The notes: generated by a model not told the origin, from the sequence alone. A DNA stretch of 64,000 bases from Branchiostoma floridae (GCF_000003815.2 NC_049982.1:8428542-8492541), one strand, 5' to 3'; shown: positions 12,262-25,800, numbered from the stretch's first letter. A program made the numbers and translations.

Positions 12262-12380
12262 TCTTTTTAGGCATTTTGTCAGCCTTTCTATTTTGCAAGT
12301 TTCTCTTAGTGGCCTACATGCACCAAGAAAAAACTGACAGAATAGAAAGGCTGATAAAATGTCCAAAACAAGCAAGACCT
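12262..12380. mobile_element. Foldback (inverted-repeat) element
   Basis: About 30-nt arms at 12266-12295 and 12338-12367 (sharing CAGCCTTTCTATT and its complement) extend inwards through a CACCAAGAAAAA/CTTAGTG segment, so nearly the whole block can form one hairpin. It is probably a small MITE. Confidence 0.5.
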
Positions 12381-14399
12381 TAACCTGCCAAAATGTCAAC
12401 TTTTTTCCTGTGGCCTTAGTGTGCAGACATTATGATTTATATACTCTAGTGTATATATACATAAAGCCTGTATACATTAAGTTATATACATGGAGACTTC
12501 AGTCTATTAGCATTACTATCATCATTTTGGGAGAGTTGTCAGGAGTGAAGTTTTTCTGCATCCAAATTTAAGCAGCATTCCCCGAGATGATGTTTTCAAT
12601 TATCTAAGGAACCTCCAAAAAATTGTCACATTAGCCTGAGGTGGCCTTTTTGCAGAAGTTTGACTGTATCGAGAGGTTGTAGAGTGATCAATGAGGCATG
12701 TACAGAGCTTGAACCCAAGACTTGAATGTCAACTGTCTAGAATCCAAACCAGTTTTTTTATCTACCGCAGACAAGCAGACAGATATTAAACATGTTGCTT
12801 TTGGCCATTGAAGGAGAGTGTTTTGGCAAATCCCCACATTGTGAGTTAGATTGTCTGTGAATGAAGGTGGATCTGTTGGCGGTTGAAGGAAACGTGGTAT
12901 ATGTAAGGAAGCACACCTGTATTCCTCTGTTGTACCCACCTCCGAAACATTTGAAACGCCCTGGGCAGGGCCGACTACAAAGATTTTTATCACGTAAGTG
13001 GAGGCGATTATGTGTAATCATAGTTTGGCAGTGTGTAATTTCAGCAGGTTGTCACAATGGGAGTGTTCAGACAGGGTGACAATTATGTTGCCTAATATAT
13101 GCACTCCCGGTAGATTTACACTCCAGTTGACTTTTACCCGAAGATGCAGGTATTTGTGTCCTGTGGGCTGGATCATTGGGTTACATATGCTGGGCGGAGG
13201 TGCACAAACTTTATGAGGTCATTGCCACTTACCTGTAAAGCCAGTGTGTTATGCTGATGCTGTTTTATTAAAACACTACATAAATATCTTTAATTTTTTT
13301 TCTCTCTGTGATGGCATCACTACCACAAATGAGTCAAGATGCTCAATTAGTTTTAGTAACAAAATCATTTGCAGCAAGAAAACTGGAAAACCTAAATTTA
13401 TAGAAAACTGGAAAACCTAGATTTATAGAACAATGTGACTACAAGTCAACAATATACTTCTGTTGCTTTTCTTGTTTTACTAGGCCCTTTGTACTGAAAT
13501 TCAGCCCAGGTATAACCGTACTACAATAATATCTGTGATACAGTACTGCAAGCACAGATGGCACATAAATGTTATCACTTCGAATTCTGTTTGAGTAGGG
13601 CAGCTGTCAGAAGGACTATTGTTACCATATCAATTTGGTTTCTTCTTTTAAACCAACACACCACTAATCAACAAAAGATAGTCATTAAAAGGGGTATTTT
13701 ACTGTCCGTACATCCATTTCTGTCGACATATGCTCAGATGTTTGGTCCCGAGTCCACACAGAGCGTGGTAGTCAATTCTCCAGCCTTGTCTTTCTACAAA
13801 GAAGCTGAGGTACTGTGTAATATATATATATATGTCGTTGCTTATACCCACAAATATTACATGTATGCTGTTCAGGCAAGTCGACTTAGTGCTGTACATG
13901 TATTTGTATATGAAAGCCTTACAGCCATGAATTATTCAAAAGGTGTTTCATCCAAATGAAGTCCTAAGATAACCATAACTTTATCAATTATTCATTCTCT
14001 TTCAAAAATGTTGAAAGCCATTCTTTAGGAAATTTCTTGGATGTTGACAATGGGCATCATTTAGTAATTGCCTGCCAATTTGTGGGTACTCGACTGTGAT
14101 GTACCTGCTGCCAGATGTTAAATTGTCGACTGGCCTTGAAATGTACATGTAACAGGTATTATCAAAGAAAAAAGTCACCTGAATATTTGCACATATGCTT
14201 TCTTAGACAGGATGCCAGCGTTGTTAGCTTTAGCTGATCAAAATCTAACGCAGAAACTGAAGCATCATAACTCATCTTCTCATCATAAAGGGGCAAAGCA
14301 AGAATTTTTCTTCAAATTGGTTTCTGATAGCCAGCCACAGGACAGTCACTTTTTTTTCTCCTTGTAACGATAGAAAAAGGCAGATCCTGCCCCGCAGTG

Positions 14400-14660
14400 T
14401 CAAGCAGTGGCTAGAATACTAGTAATTGGTAGTCATGTGTATGTAGTCCAGTTAGCGCCCCAGCCTCTGAATCTGGAAGAGTTTGAGTTTGATTTTGGCC
14501 GTGTCACTCACCCGATATGCAGGCTATCAGCAAAGGTTTCAGTCCTTATGACATGTCCACTGTTCATTGTGCTTCTTGAAAAAAGCTAGGGGAAGTTCCC
14601 CGATACGTCACGAATAGTGAAAGACTTATAAACTCTTCAGTCAGCTAAACTGGATCGATA
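14400..14660 (+). mobile_element. Degenerate tRNA-derived SINE
   Basis: AGTTAGCGCCCCAGCCTCTG is followed by GAGTTTGATTTTGG, which look like mutated tRNA A- and B-box regions, and then by a non-tRNA body ending in TTCACTTTTACT. It lies just upstream of the first coding exon of gene B. Confidence 0.35.
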
Positions 14661-14730
14661 TCACTTTCACTTTTACTATAACAATGAAAATTCAGCTCTA
14701 CTTTCTCGTTGTTCCTCAGGAGGTCGCGAC

Positions 14731-17700
14731 ATGTCCCACTGGAGAGACACCGGTCCCATCGACTGCAAAGTGTACGTGGGTGACTTGGGTCAGTCTGGCA
14801 CCAAGCACGAGCTGGAGCGTGCGTTCAGCGCCTTCGGACCCCTTAGAAATGTCTGGGTCGCTCGTAACCCTCCGGGCTTTGCATTCGTGGAGTTTGATGA
14901 TCCACGTGATGCGAGGGATGCTGTGGACGCATTGGACGGGCGGTAAGTATAACATCATCCCACAGATATTACAGCTTTCTTTTCTCCACTGACTTAGATG
15001 AACATTAGATGAATACTGAAATGATAGATTATGAAATATTGTCCATTCCCTTCAAAAATAGATTGTATTTGAAGATCTTGAAGTCTTGGTTCTTCAAATT
15101 TGCGTGTGCAAAATATGTTTAGATCATAATGTGAGAATTATCTGGAGCTCCGCTAATTCTACATAATACAAAAGTAACTCAAGCAGCTTGATATGTGTTT
15201 TGAAGACTCCAGTTGCTTGAGTGACTTTTGTATTGAGTATCTCATAACCTGGATCTCTGAGCTTCATCGACGTACCCTGATTCTAATTTCCAGTTATCTC
15301 TGCGGCCGCCGTGTGCGAGTAGAGCTGTCTCACGGAATGAAGCGTTCCTCTCGATACCGTCCTCCCCCTCCGAACAATTACCGCGGTTACGACCGTCCAC
15401 AGCGCCGACGCTCAAGGTGACTTCATGCTGTTTTTTATTGTGTTTAGTCAAAGCATGTAAATATCAGTTGCTATTGCTTATGGACAGGTTAAGGTTGATT
15501 TGTTTCGAAGGACATAGTGGTTTCAATTTTGTTCTTGTCTTTTGCCAGATAACATGAGAGAATGTAATGCATGTATAGGTCCTTTACTTTCATATAAGAA
15601 GAAATGGAATATTTGACTGTGGAGGTCTGAATGTTAGTTGTGGGTGAGATGATAAATGTGTTAAGTGTTTCAGTGGCAGACAGGTTACAAGTGTAGCACC
15701 TAGATATCCAAAGATGTGGAAAAAAAAATTTCAGTTTGTACCTTAATGTTTGAGCCTCTAAGACTTAGCCTGATCATCGTGATTCAGAAACAGAAGCCCC
15801 AAATTAATTTGTTCCTTTGTTTTGTGTGTATATTTTTTCTCAAGATAATTTTGAAAATGGTAGGGAATTTCTGACGAAGATGTTTCTTCTATACATGTCA
15901 ATGGTAATGTAGTCCGAGTGTCAAACGAGGGTGTAATGTTTTAAGTATCTGGAGTGCAGTGCAGTAGAATAGAGGTGCAAGCATGTGAGATGCTCTGATT
16001 CAGTGTACCTGTGATGTCTTGAGGTAATTTTTTCATGTCTTTTTCCAATCCATATGCTCAGTAATTTTTAATTTGGTTTTCTATAGTCTAGTATCCTCGA
16101 TATTAACTGTCCCAACAAAACCCCTTACAGAGTGGCCATCTCGCTTCTCCACCCCATCAGACTACATTAGCCAATCAGCTCAGCCTTTGGCAAGTCACGT
16201 GACCGTCGCCATCCAATCAGCATTACCTGTCACCTCAACTACACCTTCAGCCCCTCCACCCAGCATGCCTTGCTGCAGCCCTTCTGGCCAATCACAAAAC
16301 AGCGCCCGGCCTCAGGCACAAAGAAAGCATCAAACCTTCTACAGCGCGGCCTTCCAATACAGTCTCAAAAACTCAACAATTGTGCTCTTCCGTCCCTACA
16401 ACCAACCAATCTCCAATGAGGACCATCCCTCATCGATCACAACCCCCTTGACGAAAACTACTCACCTTTACTTCAGCGTCTTTAGAAAAAAACAGAAACA
16501 ACTACGTACTACAAGCCAAACTACAAAAAAATGCCAGCTTCTCCACCTACTGTCTGCAACACCCACCTTCCCCACCACATTTGAGCCGTCTGTCTACTGC
16601 TTAAAAACGAGTCGGGTTTCCACGGCAACTTGTCATGGACGATGCTGTTATGACCTTGCCTCATCTTTCGACCACCCTCCAATACCGCCTGGCCCAACTT
16701 AACAACCCTGCCGCCTTTCTACTTTCAGCCTCTTGGGCCGGTGTAGGTTATCTGTTCTTGTCTCTAGACTAGTCTGTAGTTAGACACACACAGTTTCTGC
16801 CACTGTAACTTGAGCTCCAGGATGGCAAAACTTACCATGCACCAATTGAACTTACAATGTATTTCAGACTCAAAAATTGATTTTCTTTTCGGACATTTTC
16901 CTCTCAGTCTCAAGTTTGTGGCAGCTGTGTTGGGTTGTGTGTGAAAATATGAAGGATTCTTTGATTGATAACAATGTTAACACAATCTCTTGAAAATGTT
17001 TACTGCTAATCAATATAACTCAGTGATTTTGATCTAACAGCAATGCCATCCAGTGTTCTGCTGACACTTGACAGCATGAAGGCTGAAAAATTAACATTGT
17101 CTTTTGTATTTTTGGACTGTGCTGTGTATTAGTTTCAGGTGGACTTGTAGGCTGTGCAGTTTTTTTTTTTTCTATTTTCATACAATGCACAACATACATG
17201 AACATGTGAAACATTGTGTTGTTTGTCCTATCTTTGACATCTATGTGACATGTACGAAATAGTCACATCAACTTAATTTAGCAACACCTATGGTAGGAAG
17301 TTCCTAGATTAGAATAGTGTGGTAATCTGATAGTTTCTCACATTGTTGCACAGTCGGACCCTGTGCATATGATTTGTAAATTGGGATTCGCCCAAGTACA
17401 GGAATTGATCTGATTTACATATCCTGGTTCCAAGGGCAAATCAATCCCACCACTCAAACCAGGATTTGTGAATCAGGTTCGATCCCCATGCCTGGGTGGA
17501 TCCCAATTTGTGAATCCTGGTATGAACAGGGTCAAAGATTCAGCATTTACCATACCAACACCTTCAACAGCCAGTCTCACTTATGATAGGAGGGTAATTC
17601 AACTACGTTATTACCTGTAGCTCATTTCTATCAGGAACGCCGTGCTCAGGACAAGCTCGACAACTTTCCATACAAATTCATCTATCAGCAACCTGTCTCA

Positions 17701-20077
17701 TGTATCCTGTGGGATTATGATATAGGAGAACTGTCTTGAAAAATTTAAGTTACTGAGATATGGAGCAAATGCATTACCAAGGCTTGTCTCAGTTCTAAAA
17801 TGTCATGCTACTTTATGTATAAACCACACCTTACATAGCGGAGAGAGCAAAGTATGATTCAGATATGCACCTAACAAGGACCAGTCATTGTAGAATTGCA
17901 AAATCTGACGTGATGATTTTTTTCAATTTGCTAAATACAGTCTTCATTACATGCACTTGATTGACACTCCAAAATTGTCGAAATCTAAAGCCTTAGATAA
18001 ATAAATTCAATTTACAGTTAGTGTTACCCACATCTTGCTCTGTATAATGGAAGTAACACTACTTCAGACACAATTTAAGTCTGGTGTTGGACTTCTTCGT
18101 GAAATATATGCTCTCTACATGTATCTTGTATCTTTACAGTGTGTGAAATACATATTGTACTTCACAGTGGCCAGTATTAGGCTGAATCTTTTCTCAGTCC
18201 ACTGAGCCAAACTTTCAGATGAAAATCAAAATAAGCAATGATTATTTGACAGGTAAGGGTTTTAAGATCATGATTCTTTCACATTGATAAATTTGGTCAT
18301 AGATTGGAAATTTGGCAATTTTATCTGACCTGGACAGGCAAACATCTGTCCTTAGACGTGCAGTGTGCAACTCTTTACTTTCAAAATGTATTTCATACAC
18401 TACTGATTGATGTGTTTTTACTGATTGAGAAAGTGGCTGGAGAGAAACATAAAATCTTCATGTCCATCAGGCAGTTACAACACACAGACTGGTGAGGCTG
18501 TGCTGCTCCTACTTTGGGCTTAGAACCCAGGACTTACGGCTTAAGACTTCTGTCCCTAACTGAGAATGTCCTTCCAAACAGGTCGTTGTCTCCATACCGG
18601 CGAGGGCCCTACAGTCGCAGCCGCAGCAGGTAGTACTGAGCATGCCCAGTTGTGTTTGCAGTTTGACAGCCAATCACAGCACAGCAAAGCTGAGTAAAGT
18701 TGCCATGTCATGCGGGAGACTTAACATTCAGAGAACACACTTTCCAGTTCTTCTATGTAAAAACAAGGAAACTGATTAGTGTAAATGCACAAATGGTGGA
18801 CTCGTGTATGTGCATTCACATCTGTCTTCAGTACAGATCTGAAAGGTCTATGATTTTGGCTTTCCACAGAGTATGGAACATAAATATCAAATGGTAATAG
18901 CAAACCAACCAACCTCACTTTTATATGAAAACTCCACGACTAAATGACTAGTGCAGAAACTTACCACATATCAGACTCCTGACTTGGCAGATTGGGTGAC
19001 AGCAGTCTGGGTGTTTGAAATTATCATTTTCCTAATCTTATATCTAATTCAAATCAGTACAGAAGATTGTTCCTCAAATTTGGTTTGACAGATCCTGTCT
19101 TAATTTCTCAATCATTTTCTGTAATAATTTCCCACTTTCATGACCAGCTCCTTTCTCCGCTGTGTGCTGCTTTTCGTTTTTCATGTTGATTTGAACTTAA
19201 AGTTTTATATAAAACAACCTCTCTTTGACATCATCCTTATAACAATAGTTTATGCATTTACATGTAACAAGCTTTACTAACACTTGTTCTGGGGTTGAAG
19301 GAAAGCAGTTTGCACATACAATGTATTACTTAAATGTTAATTAACAACTTGAATTTCAGCTGGATGCTGCCATACAGACTTCTGCCTCTCTTGCAGCCTG
19401 TGGTAACACGACGGTTTACCGGCCATGTTTTTTTTTTTTTTTTGCCACGTCCAGGTCGCCGCGTGACAGACGACGGAGCCGATCTCGCTCCCGTTCCAGG
19501 GACAGGAAACACTCGAGGTCTCACTCTCATTCCCGCAGGTGATTGATTGTCTGCTCTCTTGTCTGATTGCTTCAGCGGAGCTCGTGGCACAAAACGTGGT
19601 CATTTCTGACATGCTCAAGGCACAAAATGTGGTCATTTATGACATGCTCATGGCACAAAACGTGGTTATTTCTGACATGCTTGTGGCACAAAATGTGGTT
19701 ATTTCTGGCACATTCATTTGTTTCAAAATAAAGCATGTCATTGCTTTTTCGCAAGGATGTGGTATCAGACAGGAAATTTGGCAAAGAAAATACTTTTTTT
19801 TCTCAAATATTCAGGGATATTATTTGATATTGTAGTGTTACTGTTTATGATTTACTACAATTTGTCCAAAATGTTACCAGTAGATAACAGTGTTCAGTGT
19901 TGAAAAGGATTACACAGCGAAAACTCCACATAAAGATAATAAAAATCTTCTTGAAGTATGAATTCTCTAGAGTGCTGTTCATTCAATCAGGCTTAATTGT
20001 TTTTGTTGTTGTTTTTCAGTCGGTCAGCCTCCCCTATCAATCTCAGTCCCCGAGGCAAGAGTCCGCTAGACGACTAG
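14731..20077 (+). CDS. SRSF3: SRSF3-like serine/arginine-rich splicing factor (gene B), 5 coding exons, 174 aa
   Basis: Coding exons: 14731-14942, 15294-15416, 18582-18629, 19455-19538, 20020-20077 (525 nt, 174 codons plus stop). All internal junctions are phase 2. Residues about 11-85 form one RRM with RNP2 KVYVGDLG and RNP1-region [10 protein letters not shown], closed by [12 protein letters not shown] as in SRSF3. There is no zinc knuckle, which points to SRSF3 rather than SRSF7 (human SRSF3 is 164 aa). A PPPP/Tyr/Arg linker leads into short RS exons and the tail ends GKSPLDD. By family it is a nuclear shuttling factor in splicing, 3'-end processing and mRNA export. The ATG lies 11 nt after an acceptor, with a non-coding exon 1 near 9034. 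Gene C downstream is its duplicate. The exon at 19455 has a 16-T run in its polypyrimidine tract. Confidence 0.92.
16092..16740 (+). other. Candidate poison cassette exon of gene B (conserved in gene C)
   Basis: This block in the intron between exons 15294-15416 and 18582-18629 is highly similar to 27353-27976 in gene C, while the intron on either side is not. Similarity begins about 10 nt before the acceptor (TTTTCTATAG) and runs past the donor GGGCCG|GTGTAG. From the acceptor at 16091 the spliced frame hits TAG at 16168-16170, the same position as in C. CCAATC motifs lie at 16171, 16213, 16288 and 16405, and GTCACGTGAC at 16194-16203. The sense strand is C-rich and G-poor. A second acceptor at 16086 would keep the frame open to 16702. 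Confidence 0.6.
17357..17533. mobile_element. Foldback element, 177 bp
   Basis: The left arm (17357 to about 17430, with AAATTGGGATTCGCCCA) pairs with the right arm (about 17457 to 17533, with TGGGTGGATCCCAATTTG), and the outer ends GACCCTG and CAGGGTC are complementary. It has no coding capacity. It is a MITE-like hairpin in an intron of gene B. Confidence 0.6.
19582..19715. repeat. 33-bp minisatellite, about 4 units
   Basis: GGCACAAAA(C/T)GTGGT starts units at 19586, 19619, 19652 and 19685, an exact 33-bp period. It sits directly after the donor of the RS exon ending at 19538 in gene B. The unit is a multiple of three and open in one frame, but the host exon would read into TGA at once if the intron were retained. 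Confidence 0.75.
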
Positions 20078-20695
20078 CTCTGCCTGTGTGAGCCTCAAGG
20101 GGGAACTCTGACCCACCAGCCTTCCAACAGACCTACTAAAGGCCTGTTTGATGCTTAACCAACCTGTAGAGGACACGTTGTTCAAGTCATAATCTAGTAA
20201 TTGTTACTTGTTCTGCCTCTACATGTAGTATTGCTCAATTTGCTGGGAAGGAAATTTTGTAGTTTGTTTTATGTTATGAATTGATATTTAGCAAGTTACC
20301 CCTCAGTTGACACATGCTTTTGTATTGTATTAATCGTATCCTTAGGCTCTTAGAAAAAAAGGTCCTATCATGTTACGCTATTATAAGTACTGTATTGTGT
20401 ATCGTAACTAGAATGCAGTAGTCACTGTTGGATTCTGACTTCTAAAGATATTTTCATTTACAACAGAGCAAAAGCTAACCTGTCTGCTAGTATATTTGCT
20501 TAAGTTTCAAAGGAAGGTTTATATATATCTATACCGTGTGAAACTCCTCTATTTTCTTGTTTTAACTTTTTTTGAAAGTTTTAGGGAAACAAAATTCCCA
20601 CCTGTCATTTAGAAACAAAAGTTGATTATAAGATAAAAGTAGAAATCTGCAATTTTGCAGGCCAAAAAGTCCAAGGTCTTATCAGTTAAGTAGAA

Positions 20696-20701
20696 AATAA
20701 A
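20696..20701 (+). terminator. Likely poly(A) signal of gene B
   Basis: AATAAA lies about 620 nt after the stop codon at 20075-20077, in AT-rich 3' UTR. Between here and the first exon of gene C (20710-22780) I see no gene, only AT-rich sequence. Confidence 0.45.
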
Positions 20702-22779
20702 ACATGTTAACTATCACATGTTGTAACCAAATTCCATAAGTGTTCTCTACCTTATAAGCAAAATCCAATGTGTAGTAAAGGTTGATATAGAAAAGGCTTG
20801 TGGACCTTCCTGTTGGTCTTGTCTTCTGAAGGCAGATCTATTATACATGCAAAGCACTGTAAAAATTATGTATGTTGTAACACACTGTTTACGTTGTCTG
20901 TGAAATCGTTGTATGTCATACTGGAGGGAAACAATGTTTTTGATAGTCTTTAATACATGCATTCTCCTTATTTCTTTACAAAAGCCAATTAGCTTTTACA
21001 ATGTATATTGTAATATAGAGGAAGACCAAGCTTCATTTCATTTTGTTACAGGAGGCACTGAATGATCTCAGCAGTAAACAGTGATCTATGCCTCAGTGGT
21101 ATATTGTCAGCTGGTACCAGGGATGTCAGTTAACACTCTTAGTAATTAGAGCTCCAGCTTTATGTCACCCAGAACTATCATGTTTCTGGCAAGTATGAGC
21201 ATATTGTTGAATGTTTTGTTTGACAAAGACTAAAGATTACTAGAGGCTGTCTCCAGCTTGTTTCTCACACTCTACTCATTTGTTTGGGTGCCCATGTTAT
21301 TTTTTTTTTCATTTTTCATTTTAATGTATTTTTGTCAATTTCATGTCTTAAAGTTAAGACTTTGGGGCACACTTTGAAATTTTTGTCCATCCCAAGTTCC
21401 CAACAAGTAGGCAAGTTTCCATCCTGGGATACGAGCAATCGCTGTTGTTGTATAGATATCCGGGGTATTGGACGGTTGTTGCCTACCAGGACGTCAGTAG
21501 ATTGGATCAAAAATTGATATTCAAATTAGCGGCTCAAATTACTGGTTCATATGTAAAGCAATCCTTTGCCAAACACCTGCTTCTTGCCTACCACTGTGTC
21601 ACCATGACATCATCGCGATCCCTCGTATTGAGGGACGGGTTCTGGAGACAGTCCTAGACAGGTGCAGCCTCTGGAGTGCATGTTGTAGTACTTTGAAGGC
21701 GCCTGGTTTTGAGCCTTGGGGTATCAAGTGAAACATTTTATTTTTTTTTTCAGTATTATATTTTATTGGTCAGTATTGTTGGATCTTTAACATATTCCGA
21801 GTTGTACCCCCTGCAGGTTATGTACATCTGCAGTTCATTGTAGTTTATTTTTAGAAAAAGATGCTTGAAGGTATCTGGTGATAAATGTTATGAAGCTAGA
21901 TTATCGGAAACATGTTATATATGCTACATAATTAGCACTCATTTATCATTACGTACCCTTTTAAGTACATGTAACCCTTGTTTCATTATGTACAGAATTA
22001 ATATGTGCGCAGCAGTTACACAACCTTGAAGTCAATGTGCTTCGTTGGTAGCAAACTTTTCCACCTTAAGTTCTCATTAAAGACTGTTGACATGTAAAGG
22101 AGAGACCTTTGTTGTGTGATTTTACAGCCTGACAAATGATCAGAAGCAATCTTATTTTTCTTGTCCAGGCTCAAGTATTATCAGGGGAGCAGTATTCAGC
22201 ATTCTGCCTGCCTCACGGAAGTTTCCCGTGCCCAGGCAGTGTACGGACAAGCCCTGTGTCTGTTCTGTTATCCCTGATGTGTTAGTCTTCCGCGGCATCT
22301 GAAAAGAATCTGGGTTTTACCCTTGGTTACATAACGTTATATGCTAAATAATATAGCTCTCAATAATTATTACGAATTGTTTCATTCTGTACAGACTTAC
22401 ACAGCTGGAGGCACTATTCAGTATAATGTTACACCTTGTCCTTGGGATAACCTGACTTCACTTCTAATTAAATGGGTTTCAAAGAGAAGAAAAAAGACTA
22501 TCCCAAGTTTTACTTATGCATTATAAACTTCTGAAGTAACAGCTATCATTAACTCAAATGTTAAATTTAGGAATTTCACAGAAGACTAGTCGGGCAGGGT
22601 ATTAATGGATATTGTCACCCGTAAACATGCCTGTCTTGATGATGATCGCTGTATTGACCAGGAGATGCTGAAAATGGGACATTTTATATTATGACAAAGA
22701 AAGGTCGATAGTTTCGACCAAGAAAGTTACAAGTGGGTGAGAGAAAGAAATGTGTGAAAATGATCCTTTCCACCCCTCA

Positions 22780-22893
22780 AGTTTTACATGGAATGGTCCT
22801 TCCCCACATGACGTACACCTTGCGGTGCGGCTGCGCATTGCTGTCGGCTTGGGAGGCCATCTCCCGGGCTCTGTGAGGTGTGCGCCCATCGAG
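22780..22893 (+). promoter_or_regulatory. Promoter / non-coding first exon of gene C
   Basis: A locally GC-rich stretch containing GGGAGGCCATCTCCCGGG, a YY1-like core in the same place as in genes A and B. It ends at CGAG|GTGAGTT (22893). The donor context is shared with gene B's first exon, which supports a duplicated first exon. The next acceptor is at 25926. Confidence 0.5.
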
Positions 22894-25800
22894 GTGAGTT
22901 ATAAACATGTTTTCAGCGGTTTTCCCCCCATAAAACTCATAGTCTGTGCTCTGATTGCCGGTGAAGATATTCGTGCTTAGATCTGCGTGTTATCGGATAG
23001 TCGCAAATCTAGGATTGGAGGCGAGTAATCGGCATCGGCGTCGAGCGTGCTCCCGACGCTCCGGTTACAAAGAATTTCCTCAGGCCGCTGTGCTCCGCCG
23101 CTGCCAGACAGACGTAGTGCTAGGAAGCGGTCTAGCGAAGAAATAGACGTAAAGCAAGGACAACAACAACGGGTTGTTCTTCGTGGTAGAAATTGCTTGA
23201 TGAGCACATAATTTCACAGTGGTCGGTGCTATCTTGGTGCTATGATCTTCTATTTCAGCTGTGAGGCTTTCAAACGATAATTTCTCAAATTACAGTAGAG
23301 CGCTTGAGGAAAGGTGGGAGGGGTGGCCGTGGTTTGTTATTATTTTGCTAAATTACCTGATTAGCCTTACACATAATTTGAGAAGCTTTTAGGAAATGGG
23401 CTAGTGTACAAGAGAAATGAAATGGGGGGAGGAACATTATCACGTAGAAATTAACAGATAATGCAGAGCACAAAGGCATCCCGAAGAAGAAGAAGAACAC
23501 CCCAACCCTCTTGAATAAATAAACTAACCTTTGCAAGCGCGCCATGGCGCTCAGTTCAGGTGCTTGGGTGTGGGCCAGCAACGTTAGTAACAAATTCCGT
23601 TGAACCAACTGAATTTTATATTAACTGTTGTGGATGAATATGTTTAAATTACAGTACACTTTCCCAAGGGAAATTGAGTAATGACTAATGAGGATTTTGA
23701 AGAAGCTTGGTGGTATAAAACATGTGAAAGCAAAATTATTCCAGATAATTTGCGCACTCAACTTAAATTATCCAAAAAGAAAAATGAACAACTATTCATG
23801 CATGGTTATTGTTTTGCAGGTAAATATTTCGATGAAATTGACAAGTCTGTTTCTCTCACTCTGCTATGTTTAATTTACCCAAAGGTCAATATTTTGGCAT
23901 ATTATCACTTGCTTGATTTAACGGTTAAATGTTCCCCTGAATTGAAATACCAAATCTACCTATCTTGGATGTGCAAAGTTTTCTTGTTTGTGTAATTGGA
24001 TATTTTACTGTAGAAACACAGCCTACAGTCCCTGTAGGTTAGTCTATTGGCACTCACCAGATACGGCTACAAAGTAGATAAACTGGGACTGGAGGATTCA
24101 TTTGTGAACTATTGTGGGTCCTGCCTTAGTTGACAAACAGGACAGCACCTCCGATTCAGACAAATCCGTGAGACTTAAAATGTAAAATGGGAAAATATAT
24201 AACATATGCAGCATTATGCATAAATTTGCACCCTTTCTTCTACGATCTTGAACCAGGTAAGTTTTTCTTCTCTTTGCCCAGGTTAATTATGCATAAATAA
24301 TGCCACCTAGGAGCCCTGGTTGTAAAAGGTATTTCAAGCACTGTACTGTGTTGACCTAATTTGCAAAAATGACTGAGTATGTTGTACTTGCTCCAAATCT
24401 TATCAGAAAATCACACACACGTGCATTTGTCCCCCTTCAGATCCAATCACTCAGGTGCTATTAATGAGGGAACTTTTGTATTGTCCTTGATGTTTCCAAC
24501 ATTACTACTATCCTTGTCCCTGATACGGGAAGTAGATAATAGCCCTTACTCAAGGAACCTGCAACCTAGCTAAATTGTAACAGCTTTCAAACAAAACTCT
24601 TGCAGACTATACTTGGCAGAAAGTCAGACTGACAGCCCAGGCCACTCTGTAGATTGATTGAATCCCGCATGTGTCTCTGGCTGCCAAAAGCCAGGTGTCA
24701 CTCACTGGCAACCCCCAAAGGGCAGAAAGGTACGCTATCACAAGGTTGATCTGTATCTGTGTAGCCAGTATAGTCACCCTTCTGGTTATATAATTATAAC
24801 TCAGAGCGAGATGTCACACATTTTTTGCATATCTTGCTGCAAGCATGTTTTAATCTGTCAAGTGGGGATGCCCCTACTGTACTTGGTTCCACCCAGGAAA
24901 TTTTTTTGAACTCATTAGTCCTGGATTACTTGAAGGCATGACTACTTTCTTAATGTTTCCCGAGCTGGTAGTGGTACTTAAGTAAGAATGTGTAACACAA
25001 AATCCGCCAGCGGATGTTGGGCGGGCCCGGCTGCTATAACTTAAGATTTAAGCAGCCTAGTGTTACTTTGAGTAGTTAGCAGTTGGTAAGTCCATCAGTT
25101 TAAAAGTAATTTGGTGCATAGTGAACATAAACTGTCTTCAGTCTTTGAGTAAAATCCAATGTAGATCTGGCCCAAAATTATGCAAAGATTGAAAGGTACG
25201 CTACTCAGAATGGGTAACAACATTAGACAATTCTATAACGTTATGTGTTTGTAGGTCAGCCTTTTGTGTGAATATCTGGAACAGGTAGCCGAAATGAAAC
25301 ATGTTCTAATGATGTTAAGTCCTACAAAGATAAATATACAAAGCCATTTGTTGGTAGCTAGGCAGGTGTCTCTTATTGTTCTGTATGGAGTCCTTTGTTC
25401 TGGTGGTGGCATCACCTGCCCTGGGATCAAGGACCGAAGGACTTGAGCCGTGAGCAGTTACCAAACAACCCGAACGGAACAATTGGCCTTTCTATTAGTA
25501 ATTGGAGTCATTACCGGTCAATGTATATGTCAAAGCAAGCAGCACCGCCTTGGCTTGAGTCATTCATTGGTTGCCTTTGTCTTTAGTTTGAGTTTGAGGA
25601 CATAGGACACAAACGTCTGTTTCAATAGCACTCCACTCTCAAGGAATTGATAGTTCTCCCTTAGAGCTGCACAGTCTATGCAAGGTCATGAGGAAAGGTA
25701 CATATATGTTTGATTACTGTAGAAATAATTGTGCATTGTACAACAAGAAGTTTTTTCTGCATGCTTCTGTTTTTTAGTTTCAGACTGGTTGTTCTTTGTT

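Noticed and set aside
13820-13835. TA run as a promoter TATA box
   Set aside because: A simple (TA)n microsatellite deep in an intron with no associated first exon.
16073-16702. A 205-codon open frame in gene B intron, in frame with the exon ending at 15416 if acceptor 16086 is used
   Set aside because: The frame is not kept in gene C because of indels, the product is low-complexity Ser/Thr/Pro, and the alternative acceptor 16091 shared with gene C gives an early stop. Treated as regulatory, not coding.
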